A stretch of DNA of 64,000 nt from JAHQVI01 sp963727575 (GTDB lineage Bacteria > Pseudomonadota > Alphaproteobacteria > Rhizobiales > Rhodomicrobiaceae): positions 1 through 64,000 of the forward strand of contig CAVSIA010000029.1 in the NCBI GenBank assembly GCA_963727575.1, in the 5' to 3' direction. The position numbers and the translations under genes are program-made. The notes under the pieces were generated by a model that saw only the letters and a program-made list of their open reading frames with translations, was not told the DNA's origin and did no database searches. Positions 47,425-56,489 of this stretch are shown in pieces. Positions within the stretch are counted from its first letter, which is position 1, and each line of letters begins with the position of its first letter.

Positions 47425-50358
47425 TTATGACTGCTCGCCGGCAATCACTTCTCTCTTGCCGGTACGGTTCGGCGCGCTGATGATTCCGTCAGCTTCCATG
47501 CGCTCGATCAAAGATGCGGCCCTGTTATAGCCAATTCCAAGGCGGCGTTGCAAATAGCTGGTGGTCGGACGCCGGTCGCGGAGCACGATTTCGATCGCCT
47601 GATCGTAAACTTCGTCGCCCGAGGCGCCGCGCGAGGCCCCGTCTCCGCCATATCCGTCATCGCCGCCACCGGCCTCGCCATCATCGAGAACGCCATATAC
47701 GTAATCCGGTTCACCCTGCGAGCCCAGGAAACCGACGATGCTCTCCACCTCGTCATCGGACACGAACGGGCCATGCGCACGCATGATCCGGCCACCCGCC
47801 GCCATGGTCAGCATATCGCCGGCACCGAGAAGCTGTTCGGCGCCCATTTCGCCGAGAATCGTGCGGCTGTCGATCTTGGACGTGACCTGGAAGCTGATCC
47901 GGCTGGGGAAATTCGCCTTGATCGTGCCGGTGATGACGTCGACGCTCGGCCGCTGCGTCGCCATGATCAGATGAATGCCGGCCGCGCGCGCCATCTGCGA
48001 CAGGCGCTGGACGGCGAATTCGATGTCCTTGCCGGCCACCATCATCAGGTCGGCCATCTCGTCGATAACCACGACGATATAGGGCATCGGCGTCGGGTCG
48101 ATATTCTCGCGCTCGTAGATCGCGCTGCCGGTATCCTCGTCGAAGCCGGTCTGCACGGTGCGGGCGAGCGGCTCGCCGGTGCGCCTCGCACGGGCAACCT
48201 TCTGGTTGAAGCCCATGATATTGCGGACGCCGACCTTGCACATCCTCTCATAGCGGGTGTTCATCTCCGCGACCGTCCATTTCAGCGCCTTGATCGCCTG
48301 ATGCGGATCGGTGACGACCGGCGTCAGCAGATGCGGGATGCCGTCATAGACGGACAGCTCCAGCATTTTCGGGTCGATCATGATGAAGCGGCACTCTTCC
48401 GGCGGCAGGCGGTAGAGCAGCGACAGGATCATGGTGTTGATGGCGACGGACTTGCCCGAGCCGGTGGTGCCGGCGATCAGCAGATGCGGCATGCGCGCGA
48501 GATCGACGATCACCGGATCGCCGCCGATGGTCTTGCCGAGCGCAAGTTGCAGCCGGCCCTTGCCCTCCGCGAATTCCTTCAATTCCAGAAGCTCGCGCAG
48601 ATAGACGACCTCGCGGTTCTGGTTCGGCAGCTCGATGCCGATGGCGTCGCGCCCCGGGATGACGGCGACACGGGCGGAGACCGCGCTCATCGACCGGGCG
48701 ATGTCGTCGGCCAGACCGATCACGCGGGAGGATTTGGTGCCGCGCGCGGGCTCGAATTCGTAGAGCGTGATCACCGGGCCCGGATGAACGCCGGTGATCT
48801 GGCCCTTGATGCGGAAATCCTCGAGCACGCTTTGCAGCATCTCCGCCCGGCGCCCGAGATTGACGTCGGACATTTCCGGATGGCTCTGGCGCGGCGGCGG
48901 CGGCGAGAGCAGCTTCAGCGGCGGCAGCACGAAATCTTCCGCCTCAACGTGCCGGGACCCGCTCTGATCGACCGTAGGGCGCGAGCTCCTCTCGGGCATG
49001 ACCGGTTGAGCCGGCGCAGGGCGCGGGCCGCGGAACACCGCCGCCGGCGGCCGGGGAGGCGGCTCGTAGGCGGCCTCTTCCTCATAATAGCCGGGGTCCT
49101 CGTCGTAGCCCTGCTCGGGATAGGCCTGCGCGTCGTAGTTCTCATTGGCGTAGCCCCCGTGCTGCGGGGGATAGGCGCGCCGGCTGCTGCTGGTGCGGCG
49201 CATAATATTGCGGCTGCTGCGGGTGTGCCGGGTAAGGCATTGGCTGAGGCGGCGCGGGCGCGCGCGGCGGTGCCTGATACTGAGGCATGGGCTGTGGCGG
49301 CGGGGCGGCGGCGCCTGCCACTGCTGCTGCGGCGGCGGCATCGCACTCGGCGCCCGTGGCACGAAGCCGACGGAGACATGGCGGCCCTGCTGCTGGCGCG
49401 GGATGACCCGCATATTGTCGAAATAGGGCTCGATCCGTCCGTCGCGTGCCTGGTTGTCGGGGTGAGCGAATTGCGGCTGGCTCGGCCGCGATATGCGCGG
49501 CGGCACGTATTCCGGCTCCTCGTCGATGATCTGATAGCCGCTGTGCCGGGGATTGAACGAGCCGGGCGCCCTGCGTGGCGCGGCAGCGAAGCGATCCGGC
49601 TCCTCGGGCTGCCAATAGGGTGTAGCGACTCGTCTCGGATCGGTCTCCCGGGCAAGTCCGGAAATCAGCCGCCGCGGCAGCGAGAACACCCAGAAGAACG
49701 AGCTGGACAGGCCAGCGAGCATATAAAGGAGGAAGTTCCGCCCTCGTCCCGGTCCGCCGCCTTCGACATGCGCCATCATGCGCAGCTCGTGCCGGCCGAG
49801 GCCGCACGCCCGCGACAGGGCCCAGAGACCAAAAAAGGCGGAGATGAGTCCGCCGACCGTTGCCGCGATGCGCTCATTGATAAACCCGCCGATGGCCAGG
49901 AAGAAAGACTTGCCGAAATCGCCGATCAGACCGCCGAGACCATGCACCAGAAGCCAGCGCTCCGGCTTTGGCAGAAAGCTGAGCGCACTGGCGATCAGCA
50001 TCAGCGAGAGCGACCACATGGCGAGGCGGTGGCGCGGATTGGGAATGGTCTCGCCGACGATGAGGGCGAGGCCCCATGCGGCCGGCGGCAGAAACAGCGC
50101 GATCGAACCGAGGCCCAGCGTCTGGAACAGCATATCGGCCAGCGAAGCGCCTGTTGCGCCCAGCAGGTTGCTCGGCTCGCTGCCCGTCGCACGGTTGACG
50201 CTCGGATCGCTGATCGACCAGGTCATCAGGCTGACCCAGCCGATGGCGGCCATAGCCATGAGCGCGACGCCCGCAAGCCGCATCGGCAGGCGATGGATCT
50301 CGTTCTCCATGCCGCCGGGAAGAATGCGGCCGGAGTCGCTGATGCGGTAATCGGACAT
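47425..50358 (-). CDS. ftsK: DNA translocase FtsK
   Basis: A 977-residue septal DNA translocase that pumps chromosome ends to the dif site. Four N-terminal membrane helices (AGVALMAMAAIGWVSLMTWS first) precede a Pro/Gln/Tyr-rich linker (about residues 270-460), then the alpha-beta motor with Walker A AGTTGSGKSVAINTMI and Walker B IVVVIDEMADLMMV, and the C-terminal gamma winged helix (LQRRLGIGYNRAASLIERME). In the linker, about 40 codons (near 49183-49310) read better in another frame, suggesting two compensating single-base indels. The rest is intact. Confidence 0.93.
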   Translation of the reverse strand: MSDYRISDSGRILPGGMENEIHRLPMRLAGVALMAMAAIGWVSLMTWSISDPSVNRATGSEPSNLLGATGASLADMLFQTLGLGSIALFLPPAAWGLALIVGETIPNPRHRLAMWSLSLMLIASALSFLPKPERWLLVHGLGGLIGDFGKSFFLAIGGFINERIAATVGGLISAFFGLWALSRACGLGRHELRMMAHVEGGGPGRGRNFLLYMLAGLSSSFFWVFSLPRRLISGLARETDPRRVATPYWQPEEPDRFAAAPRRAPGSFNPRHSGYQIIDEEPEYVPPRISRPSQPQFAHPDNQARDGRIEPYFDNMRVIPRQQQGRHVSVGFVPRAPSAMPPPQQQWQAPPPRRHSPCLSIRHRRARPRRLSQCLTRHTRSSRNIMRRTSSSRRAYPPQHGGYANENYDAQAYPEQGYDEDPGYYEEEAAYEPPPRPPAAVFRGPRPAPAQPVMPERSSRPTVDQSGSRHVEAEDFVLPPLKLLSPPPPRQSHPEMSDVNLGRRAEMLQSVLEDFRIKGQITGVHPGPVITLYEFEPARGTKSSRVIGLADDIARSMSAVSARVAVIPGRDAIGIELPNQNREVVYLRELLELKEFAEGKGRLQLALGKTIGGDPVIVDLARMPHLLIAGTTGSGKSVAINTMILSLLYRLPPEECRFIMIDPKMLELSVYDGIPHLLTPVVTDPHQAIKALKWTVAEMNTRYERMCKVGVRNIMGFNQKVARARRTGEPLARTVQTGFDEDTGSAIYERENIDPTPMPYIVVVIDEMADLMMVAGKDIEFAVQRLSQMARAAGIHLIMATQRPSVDVITGTIKANFPSRISFQVTSKIDSRTILGEMGAEQLLGAGDMLTMAAGGRIMRAHGPFVSDDEVESIVGFLGSQGEPDYVYGVLDDGEAGGGDDGYGGDGASRGASGDEVYDQAIEIVLRDRRPTTSYLQRRLGIGYNRAASLIERMEADGIISAPNRTGKREVIAGEQS

Positions 50359-50361
50359 GCG

Positions 50362-51583
50362 TTAACTCAGATAACTCGCCAGTCGTTCAAACGCCTCCCC
50401 CGTCAGCGCGAGATCGTCGACCAATGCGACACGGACGAAATCCGCCCCCGGATTGCGGCCAGTCAAATCTGTTTGCGCAAGGTAGGCACCTGGTAACACT
50501 TTGACACCGCATTCTTTCCAAAAGGTTTTCGCCGCCCGCTCTCCACCGCCTAAATGCGCCAAATCGAGCCAAAGAAAGAACGCGCCCGCCGGATCGTGAT
50601 AGTTAACCGTTCCTTTCAGCATCGCCCGTGCGGCCGCGAATTTCGCCTGATAGAGCGCGCGGCTCGCCTCGACATGGACTTCCTCGCTCCACAACCGCGC
50701 CGATGCGTGCTGAACTGGCAGCGGCATCTGCGGCGCGGCGACGTTGCGGAAGCGGGAAAATGCGGCGATGAAGCGTTCGTCGCCGGCAATGAAGCCGGAG
50801 CGCAGGCCGGGCACGTTGGAGCGCTTCGACAGCGAGTTCAGCACCAGCACATTGGCGAAGTCGCCGCTGACGCCATGGGCCGCCGCCAGGCCGCCGCTCG
50901 GCGGGGCTTCCTGATAGACCTCCGAATAGCACTCGTCGAGCAGCAGCAGGAAATCGAAACGGCGTGCAAGAGCCACCGCCTTTTCCAGATAGGCCATGCT
51001 GGCGACGGCGCCTTGCGGATTGGCGGGGGACGCCAGGTAAAAGGCCACCGTGCGCGCGAGCGTGGCCTCGGGAATGGCGTCGAGATCGGGAAGGAACCCG
51101 CCTTGCTCGTCAGCCGTCAGAAAGACCGGCTCGCCCCGCCCCGCGAGCGCCGCGGCGAGATAGGCCTGATAGAACGGGTTCGGCATCAGCACCGCCGGCC
51201 TGGCGATGTCCGGACGGCGTGCCATGGCCGGGAAAATCGCGGAAAACAGACCTTCCCTCGAGCCGTTGAGCGGCAGGATGTGGCGCGCCGGGATCGATGG
51301 CGCCGCGGAGCGAAGCATACCGTCGTTCGATCCAGCCGCCGATGGCCCCGAGAAGCTCCGGCGTGCCCTGGATCGGCGGGTACTTGGCGTAGCCGGCAAA
51401 GCCCTCCTGCAGCGCGGCGGCCAGGAAATCCGGCATCGGATGGCGCGGCTCGCCGATGGTCATGTCGATCGGCGAGCGGCCCGGCTCCTCGCCGTCGAGC
51501 AAGGTCCGCAGCCGGGCGAAGGGCGACTGGATCGCTTCCGCAAGATTATCGAGGCTCAAAGAGGCTGACGCGTTTTCACCCAT
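50362..51583 (-). pseudogene. PLP aminotransferase, DapC-like, one frameshift
   Basis: A class I/II aminotransferase of about 406 residues, of the type annotated as succinyldiaminopimelate transaminase in Rhizobiales. The first part (DMTIGEPRHPMPDFLAAALQ, YPPIQGTPELLGAIGGWIERR) and the second part (LNGSREGLFSAIFPAM, LLLDECYSEVYQEAP, and the PLP lysine in LNSLSKRSNVPGLRSGF) are in different frames; the shift is one base near 51310-51330. The start is ATG 51581-51583. The gene is 3 bp from ftsK. Because the enzyme would serve lysine and cell-wall synthesis, a sequencing error is likely. Confidence 0.8.
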
Positions 51584-51811
51584 GGCTGACCCTCCCTGCG
51601 GACGCCGCTGAAGACGAGCGCCACAATAGGGCTGCGGCCGGAGCCCGTCCAGAACCGCTGCCACGGCCATTTTCGCAACTTATGCGGGTATTTACGTTCG
51701 GTTCAACCCGGCGATTCAGGAATCCGTAATGGCGCTTTGCTAGTCTCGCCCTCGGCGTAAGAAGTCCCACAGAGTCCCTGACGCGGGTGTATTCAAGTCT
51801 GGAAATAGACC

Positions 51812-52361
51812 GTGAAGGGCATTGTCTTCACAGAGTTCCTGGAAGAGGTCGAGGCGGAGCATTCGGCTGCGTTCCTCGAAGAGCTCGTCGACGACGCCGA
51901 TCTCGCATCCAAGGGCGTCTATACCGCCATCGGCACCTATCCGCATGACGAAATGCTGTCACTGGTCAACACCTTGTCGGCGAAGACCGGCCTGCCCGCG
52001 CCGGCCCTGATGAAAGGCTTCGGCGCCCATCTGTTCGGCAGCTTTCGCACCCGGTATTCCCATCTCGTTGACGACAAGATGAGTGCCTTCGATTTCCTGG
52101 CCAATGTGGAGGACTACATTCACAAGGAAGTCAAAAAGATCTATTCCGAGGCGCGCCCGCCCACCTTCCTGATCGAAAAGAATACCCCGCGTCACTTCTC
52201 GATGATCTACGTTCCGGAACGGCCGGCTTGCGGATCTGTGCGAAGGATTGATCGTCGGCTGTCTGACATATTTCGGCAACTCCGCGGAGCTGCGCCGCGA
52301 GGATCTGCAACACGCGCCGATCACCCGCACCCGGTTCGAGCTGCTCAAGGCGGAGGGCTGA
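51812..52361 (+). pseudogene. H-NOX (heme NO/O2-binding) sensor, frameshift near the C-terminus
   Basis: A heme sensor of about 182 residues that binds NO (or O2). It begins MKGIVFTEFLEEVEAEHSAA; the proximal heme ligand is His104 in EDYIHKEVKKIYSE, followed by ARPPTFLIE. The YxSxR motif that holds heme propionates is here YVPER, so serine is replaced by proline. One extra base near 52225 shifts the frame after YVPERP; the right continuation (GLIVGCLTYFGNSAELRRED) is in the next frame and ends at TGA 52359. It is followed by a histidine kinase after 3 bp. No distal-pocket Tyr could be assigned. Confidence 0.8.
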
Positions 52362-52364
52362 TCG

Positions 52365-53730
52365 ATGACCGCAGCCGGACATCTCGAACGCCGCGTGGCT
52401 CGCGAAATCGAAAGCCGCAAGGAAGCCGAGCAGCTTCTGGACACCAAGAGCCTCGAACTCTATCTGAAGAACCAGGAGCTGCGCCTCTCGACCGGCAAGC
52501 TGCTCGAGCAGGTCGAGCTGATCGGCGTGATCATGGACGCCGTGCCGGACGTCGTGATCACCTGCAACGACAGATACCGCATCGAGACGGTCAACAGCGC
52601 CTGCGCCAACGTCCTCGGCTATTCCCAGGCGGAATTCGTCGGGACCCTGCTGACCGATTTCATGCCGGCGCTGCCGGAGTTTCACCGGACGCTGGCCCGC
52701 GACGCCTTCATGATTTCCGACATCACCGCGCGTAAACGGGATGGGGTCCTGATCGACGCCGAGCTTCGCGGGCGGTGGACGAAACTGTACGGCAAGCCGC
52801 TCATCGTGATCATCCTGCACGACATCAGCAGCCGCAAAGCCTCCGAGGTGATGAAGCAGGAGATCTACCGCCAGCTTCACGAATTGCGGCGCCTGGAGGC
52901 GATCGGCACGCTGGCGAGCGGCATCGCGCACGAACTCAACACGCCGATCCAGTTCATCGGCGACAACGTCAAATTCATCGGCCTGTCGCTCGACAAGATC
53001 CACGCGTCATACCTGCGCTACGAGGAGCTTCGCGCCGAATGCAGCGCCGCCGGCGTCGTGGGCGCCAAAGTCGCCGAGATCGACGCCTTCAATCGCGACA
53101 TCAACCTGAATTTTCTCACCGCGGAAATCGCCGCGGCGATGCGGGAGACGATGGAAGGCATCAAGCAGGTGCGCGACATCGTCCTGCTGATGAAGGAATT
53201 CGCTCATCCGGGCACCGGCAACCCCGAGCCCTGCGACATCAAGCGCGTCATCGAAGGTGCGCTGACGATCTGCCGGAGCCGCACGAAGAATGTGGTCTCG
53301 GTGGAAACCGATCTGATGCACGAACGATTGCGAGATCCTGTGCCGCCGCGGTCAGATCCAGCAGGTTCTCGTCAATCTGATCGTCAATGCGGTCGAGGCG
53401 ATCGAGGAGCGGGGCATCCAGGGTGGCCGCATCCAGGTCTCCACCAGGCCGTCCGGCCGCTTCGCCCGGATCGAGATCAGCGACAACGGGCCCGGCGTGC
53501 CGCTGGCGCTGCACGAGAAGATCTTCGATCCGTTTTTCACCACGAAGCAGATTGGCAAGGGCACGGGGCAGGGTTTGGCGCTCGCCAAGGAAATCATCGT
53601 CCAACAGCATAGCGGGCGGCTCTATCTGGAAGACCGCCCAGGCTTTTCGACCACGTTCGTGATCGACCTTCCGGTGGATCCGAGCACGGCCGACACATGC
53701 CAGGAGGGTATTCATGATCGGCAATTCTGA
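52365..53730 (+). pseudogene. PAS-domain histidine kinase, one frameshift
   Basis: A kinase of about 455 residues. The N-terminal coiled coil (RRVAREIESRKEAEQLL) is followed by a PAS domain (GVIMDAVPDVVITCNDRYRI to HDISSRKASEVMKQ), the phosphorylation box LASGIAHELNTPIQFIGDN and the ATPase domain (VNLIVNAVEAIEERG, ISDNGPGV, IGKGTGQGLALAKEI). One base shift near 53330-53345 breaks the frame before the ATPase domain. No membrane helix, so it is cytoplasmic and likely inhibited or activated by the adjacent H-NOX protein. The next gene overlaps by 17 bp. Confidence 0.82.
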
Positions 53731-54868
53731 GCCGAAAGTCCTGCTCGTCGACGATGAGCCGCGCGTGCTTGCGGGCCTGCGCAGACGCCTCGGCGACCGC
53801 TTCGCCATCGTCACGGCGGAGAGCGCGGCGGAGGCGATCAACTGCCTGGAAGGCGGCGAGACGATCGGCGCCATCCTCGCCGACATGCGTATGCCCGGCC
53901 GCGACGGACTCGATCTGCTCATCGAGGTGGCGGATCGCTGGCCGAACGTCCGCCGGCTGATGCTCACCGGCAATACCGACCAGGACACCGCGATGGCGGC
54001 CGTCAACCGGGGCCGCGTGTTCCGATTTTTCCGCAAGCCTTGCGATGCCGATCAGCTCGCCGCCTCGCTGACCGAGGCGCTCGAGGAATTCACCTTCGTC
54101 ACCAGGTCCATGGTCGAGCGCCGGTCGCTGGAGATCAAGGCGGAGGCCGGCGAACGCTCGCGCAGGGCGTTCCTTTCGATGATGAGCCACGAATTGCTGA
54201 CGCCGCTCAACCATGTGCTCGGCTTTTCGTCCATGCTCGAAATGAAGCTGCGCAATACCGAAGAGAGCGAGGCGCTCGAATATCTCAACTACATCAAGGA
54301 CAGCGGCGAATTGCTGCTGAAGATGGTGCAGCGCGTCTTGGAAATCGTCCGCTTCACTTCGGAGGATCCCGGACGCGAACAGCAACTCGTCGACGTGAAC
54401 GCGTTGCTGTCCGAGCAGCTTGCCAAGATCCGCAAGAAGGCCGATGCGCGCAACATCACTCTGAGCTTCCAGAACCCGGCGGAGCCGTTCTTCACCGTGA
54501 CCAGCGAATACGAAATGCACTTCGCTTTAGGCGAGCTGTTCGATAACGCCATCAAGTTCAATCAGAACGACGGCCATGTCGGCATCGCTTTGCACCGGGA
54601 GGGCGACGAGCTCACCATTCGCATCGCGGACACCGGCATCGGCATGACGGAGGAGGCGGTCGAGAAGGCGCTCGGTCTGTTCAACCAGGGTGAGGAGTGC
54701 GACACGAGGCGCTTCAGCGGCATTGGGCTGGGGCTGACCTTCGCGGCCTTTTTCGCGCGCGCCTATGACGGACGGCTGGCCATCGAGAGCGAGAAGAATA
54801 CCGGCACCGCGATCATGCTCACTTTGCCCTGCGCCGACCAGGCGGAGCTGCTGTCGCGCGCGGGCTGA
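53714..54868 (+). CDS. Response regulator fused to a histidine kinase
   Basis: A 384-residue hybrid. An N-terminal receiver domain (VLLVDDEPRVLAGLRRRL, phosphoacceptor Asp in AILADMRMPGRDG, RLMLTGNTDQDTAMAAVN) is followed by a HisKA domain with SMMSHELLTPLNHVLGFSSM and an ATPase domain (ELFDNAIKFNQNDG, IADTGIGMTEEAVEKAL, FSGIGLGLTFAAFFA). The order receiver-then-kinase is like that of H-NOX-linked hybrid systems. It may receive phosphate from the upstream kinase and pass it on. No DNA-binding output is present; the final output is unknown. Confidence 0.88.
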   Translation: MIGNSEPKVLLVDDEPRVLAGLRRRLGDRFAIVTAESAAEAINCLEGGETIGAILADMRMPGRDGLDLLIEVADRWPNVRRLMLTGNTDQDTAMAAVNRGRVFRFFRKPCDADQLAASLTEALEEFTFVTRSMVERRSLEIKAEAGERSRRAFLSMMSHELLTPLNHVLGFSSMLEMKLRNTEESEALEYLNYIKDSGELLLKMVQRVLEIVRFTSEDPGREQQLVDVNALLSEQLAKIRKKADARNITLSFQNPAEPFFTVTSEYEMHFALGELFDNAIKFNQNDGHVGIALHREGDELTIRIADTGIGMTEEAVEKALGLFNQGEECDTRRFSGIGLGLTFAAFFARAYDGRLAIESEKNTGTAIMLTLPCADQAELLSRAG

Positions 54869-54880
54869 CTGCGGTGGATG

Positions 54881-55252
54881 TCACGAGCGCGCGACGAGAA
54901 TGCATCCCAGCGTGATCAGCATCGTGCCGACCATGCGCAGCGGCGAGATGGTCTCCTGAAGCAGGAAGGCGCCGAACAGCATGACGACGATGAAGCTGAC
55001 CCCGACAAATGGATAGGCGAGCGAAAGGTCGACCTTGGAGAGGATCCACAGCCATACGGCAACGCTGAGGCCGTAGATCATCAACCCCGTCCATACGAGC
55101 GGCGAGCCGGCCACGGCGAGAATGAGGTCCTTGCCGCCTCCGTGAATGGCAGCGGACACCGACGGACTGCTCATGCCCAGCTTCAGCGCGAGCTGCGCAC
55201 AGGCCGATGCGGTGACCGTTGCAAGGATGAGAGCAAGCGTTACGGCCGACAT
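54881..55252 (-). CDS. Small EamA/SMR-like four-helix transporter
   Basis: A 123-residue membrane protein with four helices: SAVTLALILATVTASACAQL, VWTGLMIYGLSVAVWLWILS, LAYPFVGVSFIVVMLFGAFL and MVGTMLITLGCILVARS. The pattern AYPFVGVSF fits ArnE-type or SMR/EamA half-transporters that flip lipid-linked sugars or export small molecules. AAGGAG nine bases upstream supports ATG 55252. It lies 13 bp downstream of the UbiA-type gene, so the pair are probably co-transcribed and act on the same polyprenyl-linked substrate. Confidence 0.75.
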   Translation of the reverse strand: MSAVTLALILATVTASACAQLALKLGMSSPSVSAAIHGGGKDLILAVAGSPLVWTGLMIYGLSVAVWLWILSKVDLSLAYPFVGVSFIVVMLFGAFLLQETISPLRMVGTMLITLGCILVARS

Positions 55253-55265
55253 TGCGGAAGACTCC

Positions 55266-56306
55266 TTAGAGCGGTAGTTCGACATAGCGTGCGATCAGGA
55301 CCACGATGACGCTGATGACACCGGCGAGCTGACTGGCGCGGTCGTGGAGCGCAAATTCGACCGGGTCTTCATCGACCATGCCGCGACGCGCCGCAATCCA
55401 GATTTGGTTCGTCCAAAAAATCATCACCAGGCAAAGCGCCCACAAAATGTGCTGGTTGGCGTATTCCAGGTTGACTTCGGGGCTGTTGATAAACAGCGCG
55501 AGCACCACCACCGAAGCCGTGGCGTTGGCGACGCCGAGCATGAACATCGCGTCGATATCCGCGCCGTAATAACCCCGCCCGGCGACCTGATTGTTCTCGC
55601 CGTTCATTTTGCGCAACTCGATGTAGCGCTTGAGATAGGCGAGACTGATGAACAGGAAGATGCAGAAGGCGAACAGCCAGGACGACATCACCACTTCGAT
55701 CGCCACCGCGCCGGCAAGCACCCGCAGCATATAAAGAACGGAAAGCGCCAGGACGTCCGCCGTGAAAACCTGCTTCAGATAGAGCGAATAGCTCAGCGTC
55801 AGCAGGAAATAAAGCACCAGCACGCCGATAAACGCGAGCGGCAGAAATGCGGCGGCGAGCGCCAGCGCCAGCGTCGGCAGGCCCACCGCGCCGACAAAGC
55901 CCCAGCCGACCGACAATGCCCCGGAGGCGAGCGGCCTGTAGCGCTTGATCGTGTGCTTGCGGTCGGACTCGATGTCCTTGAGGTCATTGATAAAATAGCC
56001 GCCGGACGCGCACAGGCTGAAGCAGAGGAAGGCGACGAAGGCGACGAGATCCGCGGTCACGCTTTCATATTCATGCGCCGTCAGGAGGGGAACGAAGATC
56101 AGGAAGTTCTTGGCCCAGTGATGAGGACGCATTGTCCGCACGAATGCGTTAACCCGGGCTGGCTCGTCCGCCAAACTCACGCTTGTGTCTCCTGTAGGCG
56201 CATTGAACGCCAGCCGCACCATTTGGCCCGGTCCGCCAGAGCCGTAGGACTGCCCGAACTGATCTGGAAGCCGTCGAAAAAAAGTCGCCGCGTATGCCTT
56301 TAGCAA
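55266..56306 (-). CDS. UbiA-family prenyltransferase, polyprenyl-phosphate phosphoribosyltransferase type
   Basis: A 346-residue membrane protein with nine or so helices. The metal-binding signature is in GYFINDLKDIESDRKHTIK followed by RYRPLASG, a form characteristic of decaprenyl-phosphate phosphoribosyltransferases (DPPR synthase), which make decaprenyl-phosphoryl-ribose phosphate from PRPP; the second Asp-rich part is GYYGADIDAMFMLG. The N-terminus (MLKAYAAT) is uncertain; ATG 56222 would be another start. It precedes the SMR-like gene. The lipid-sugar product in this organism is unknown. Ubiquinone-type prenylation is less likely. Confidence 0.75.
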   Translation of the reverse strand: MLKAYAATFFRRLPDQFGQSYGSGGPGQMVRLAFNAPTGDTSVSLADEPARVNAFVRTMRPHHWAKNFLIFVPLLTAHEYESVTADLVAFVAFLCFSLCASGGYFINDLKDIESDRKHTIKRYRPLASGALSVGWGFVGAVGLPTLALALAAAFLPLAFIGVLVLYFLLTLSYSLYLKQVFTADVLALSVLYMLRVLAGAVAIEVVMSSWLFAFCIFLFISLAYLKRYIELRKMNGENNQVAGRGYYGADIDAMFMLGVANATASVVVLALFINSPEVNLEYANQHILWALCLVMIFWTNQIWIAARRGMVDEDPVEFALHDRASQLAGVISVIVVLIARYVELPL

Positions 56307-56385
56307 CTTCTTCGAACCAAGCCAAACATTCGCGCGTCAGAAAGTTTCACAAGCCGATGGAACGAGGGGGCGGTTCTTGCATTGC

Positions 56386-56404
56386 TTGTTCAATGATTGT
56401 TCAA
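56386..56404. promoter_or_regulatory. Direct repeat TTGTTCAA, possible operator
   Basis: TTGTTCAA occurs at 56386-56393 and 56397-56404, starts 11 bp apart (one helical turn), within a GCTTG...CAAGC inverted frame. It lies in the 183-bp gap between the divergent UbiA-type and SGNH genes. A binding site is possible; chance is not excluded. Confidence 0.3.
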
Positions 56405-56489
56405 GCGCTATGTTCCAAAATTCCAGATTGAACCGAGCCCGCCCTCCGGCTATCAGCAGAACGCCCAATTAATCAAAGTGTAGAGTTGA

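Noticed and set aside
47548..50496. 982-codon open frame opposite ftsK
   Set aside because: It is a shadow of ftsK, with low-complexity Arg/Asp/His content and no domain.
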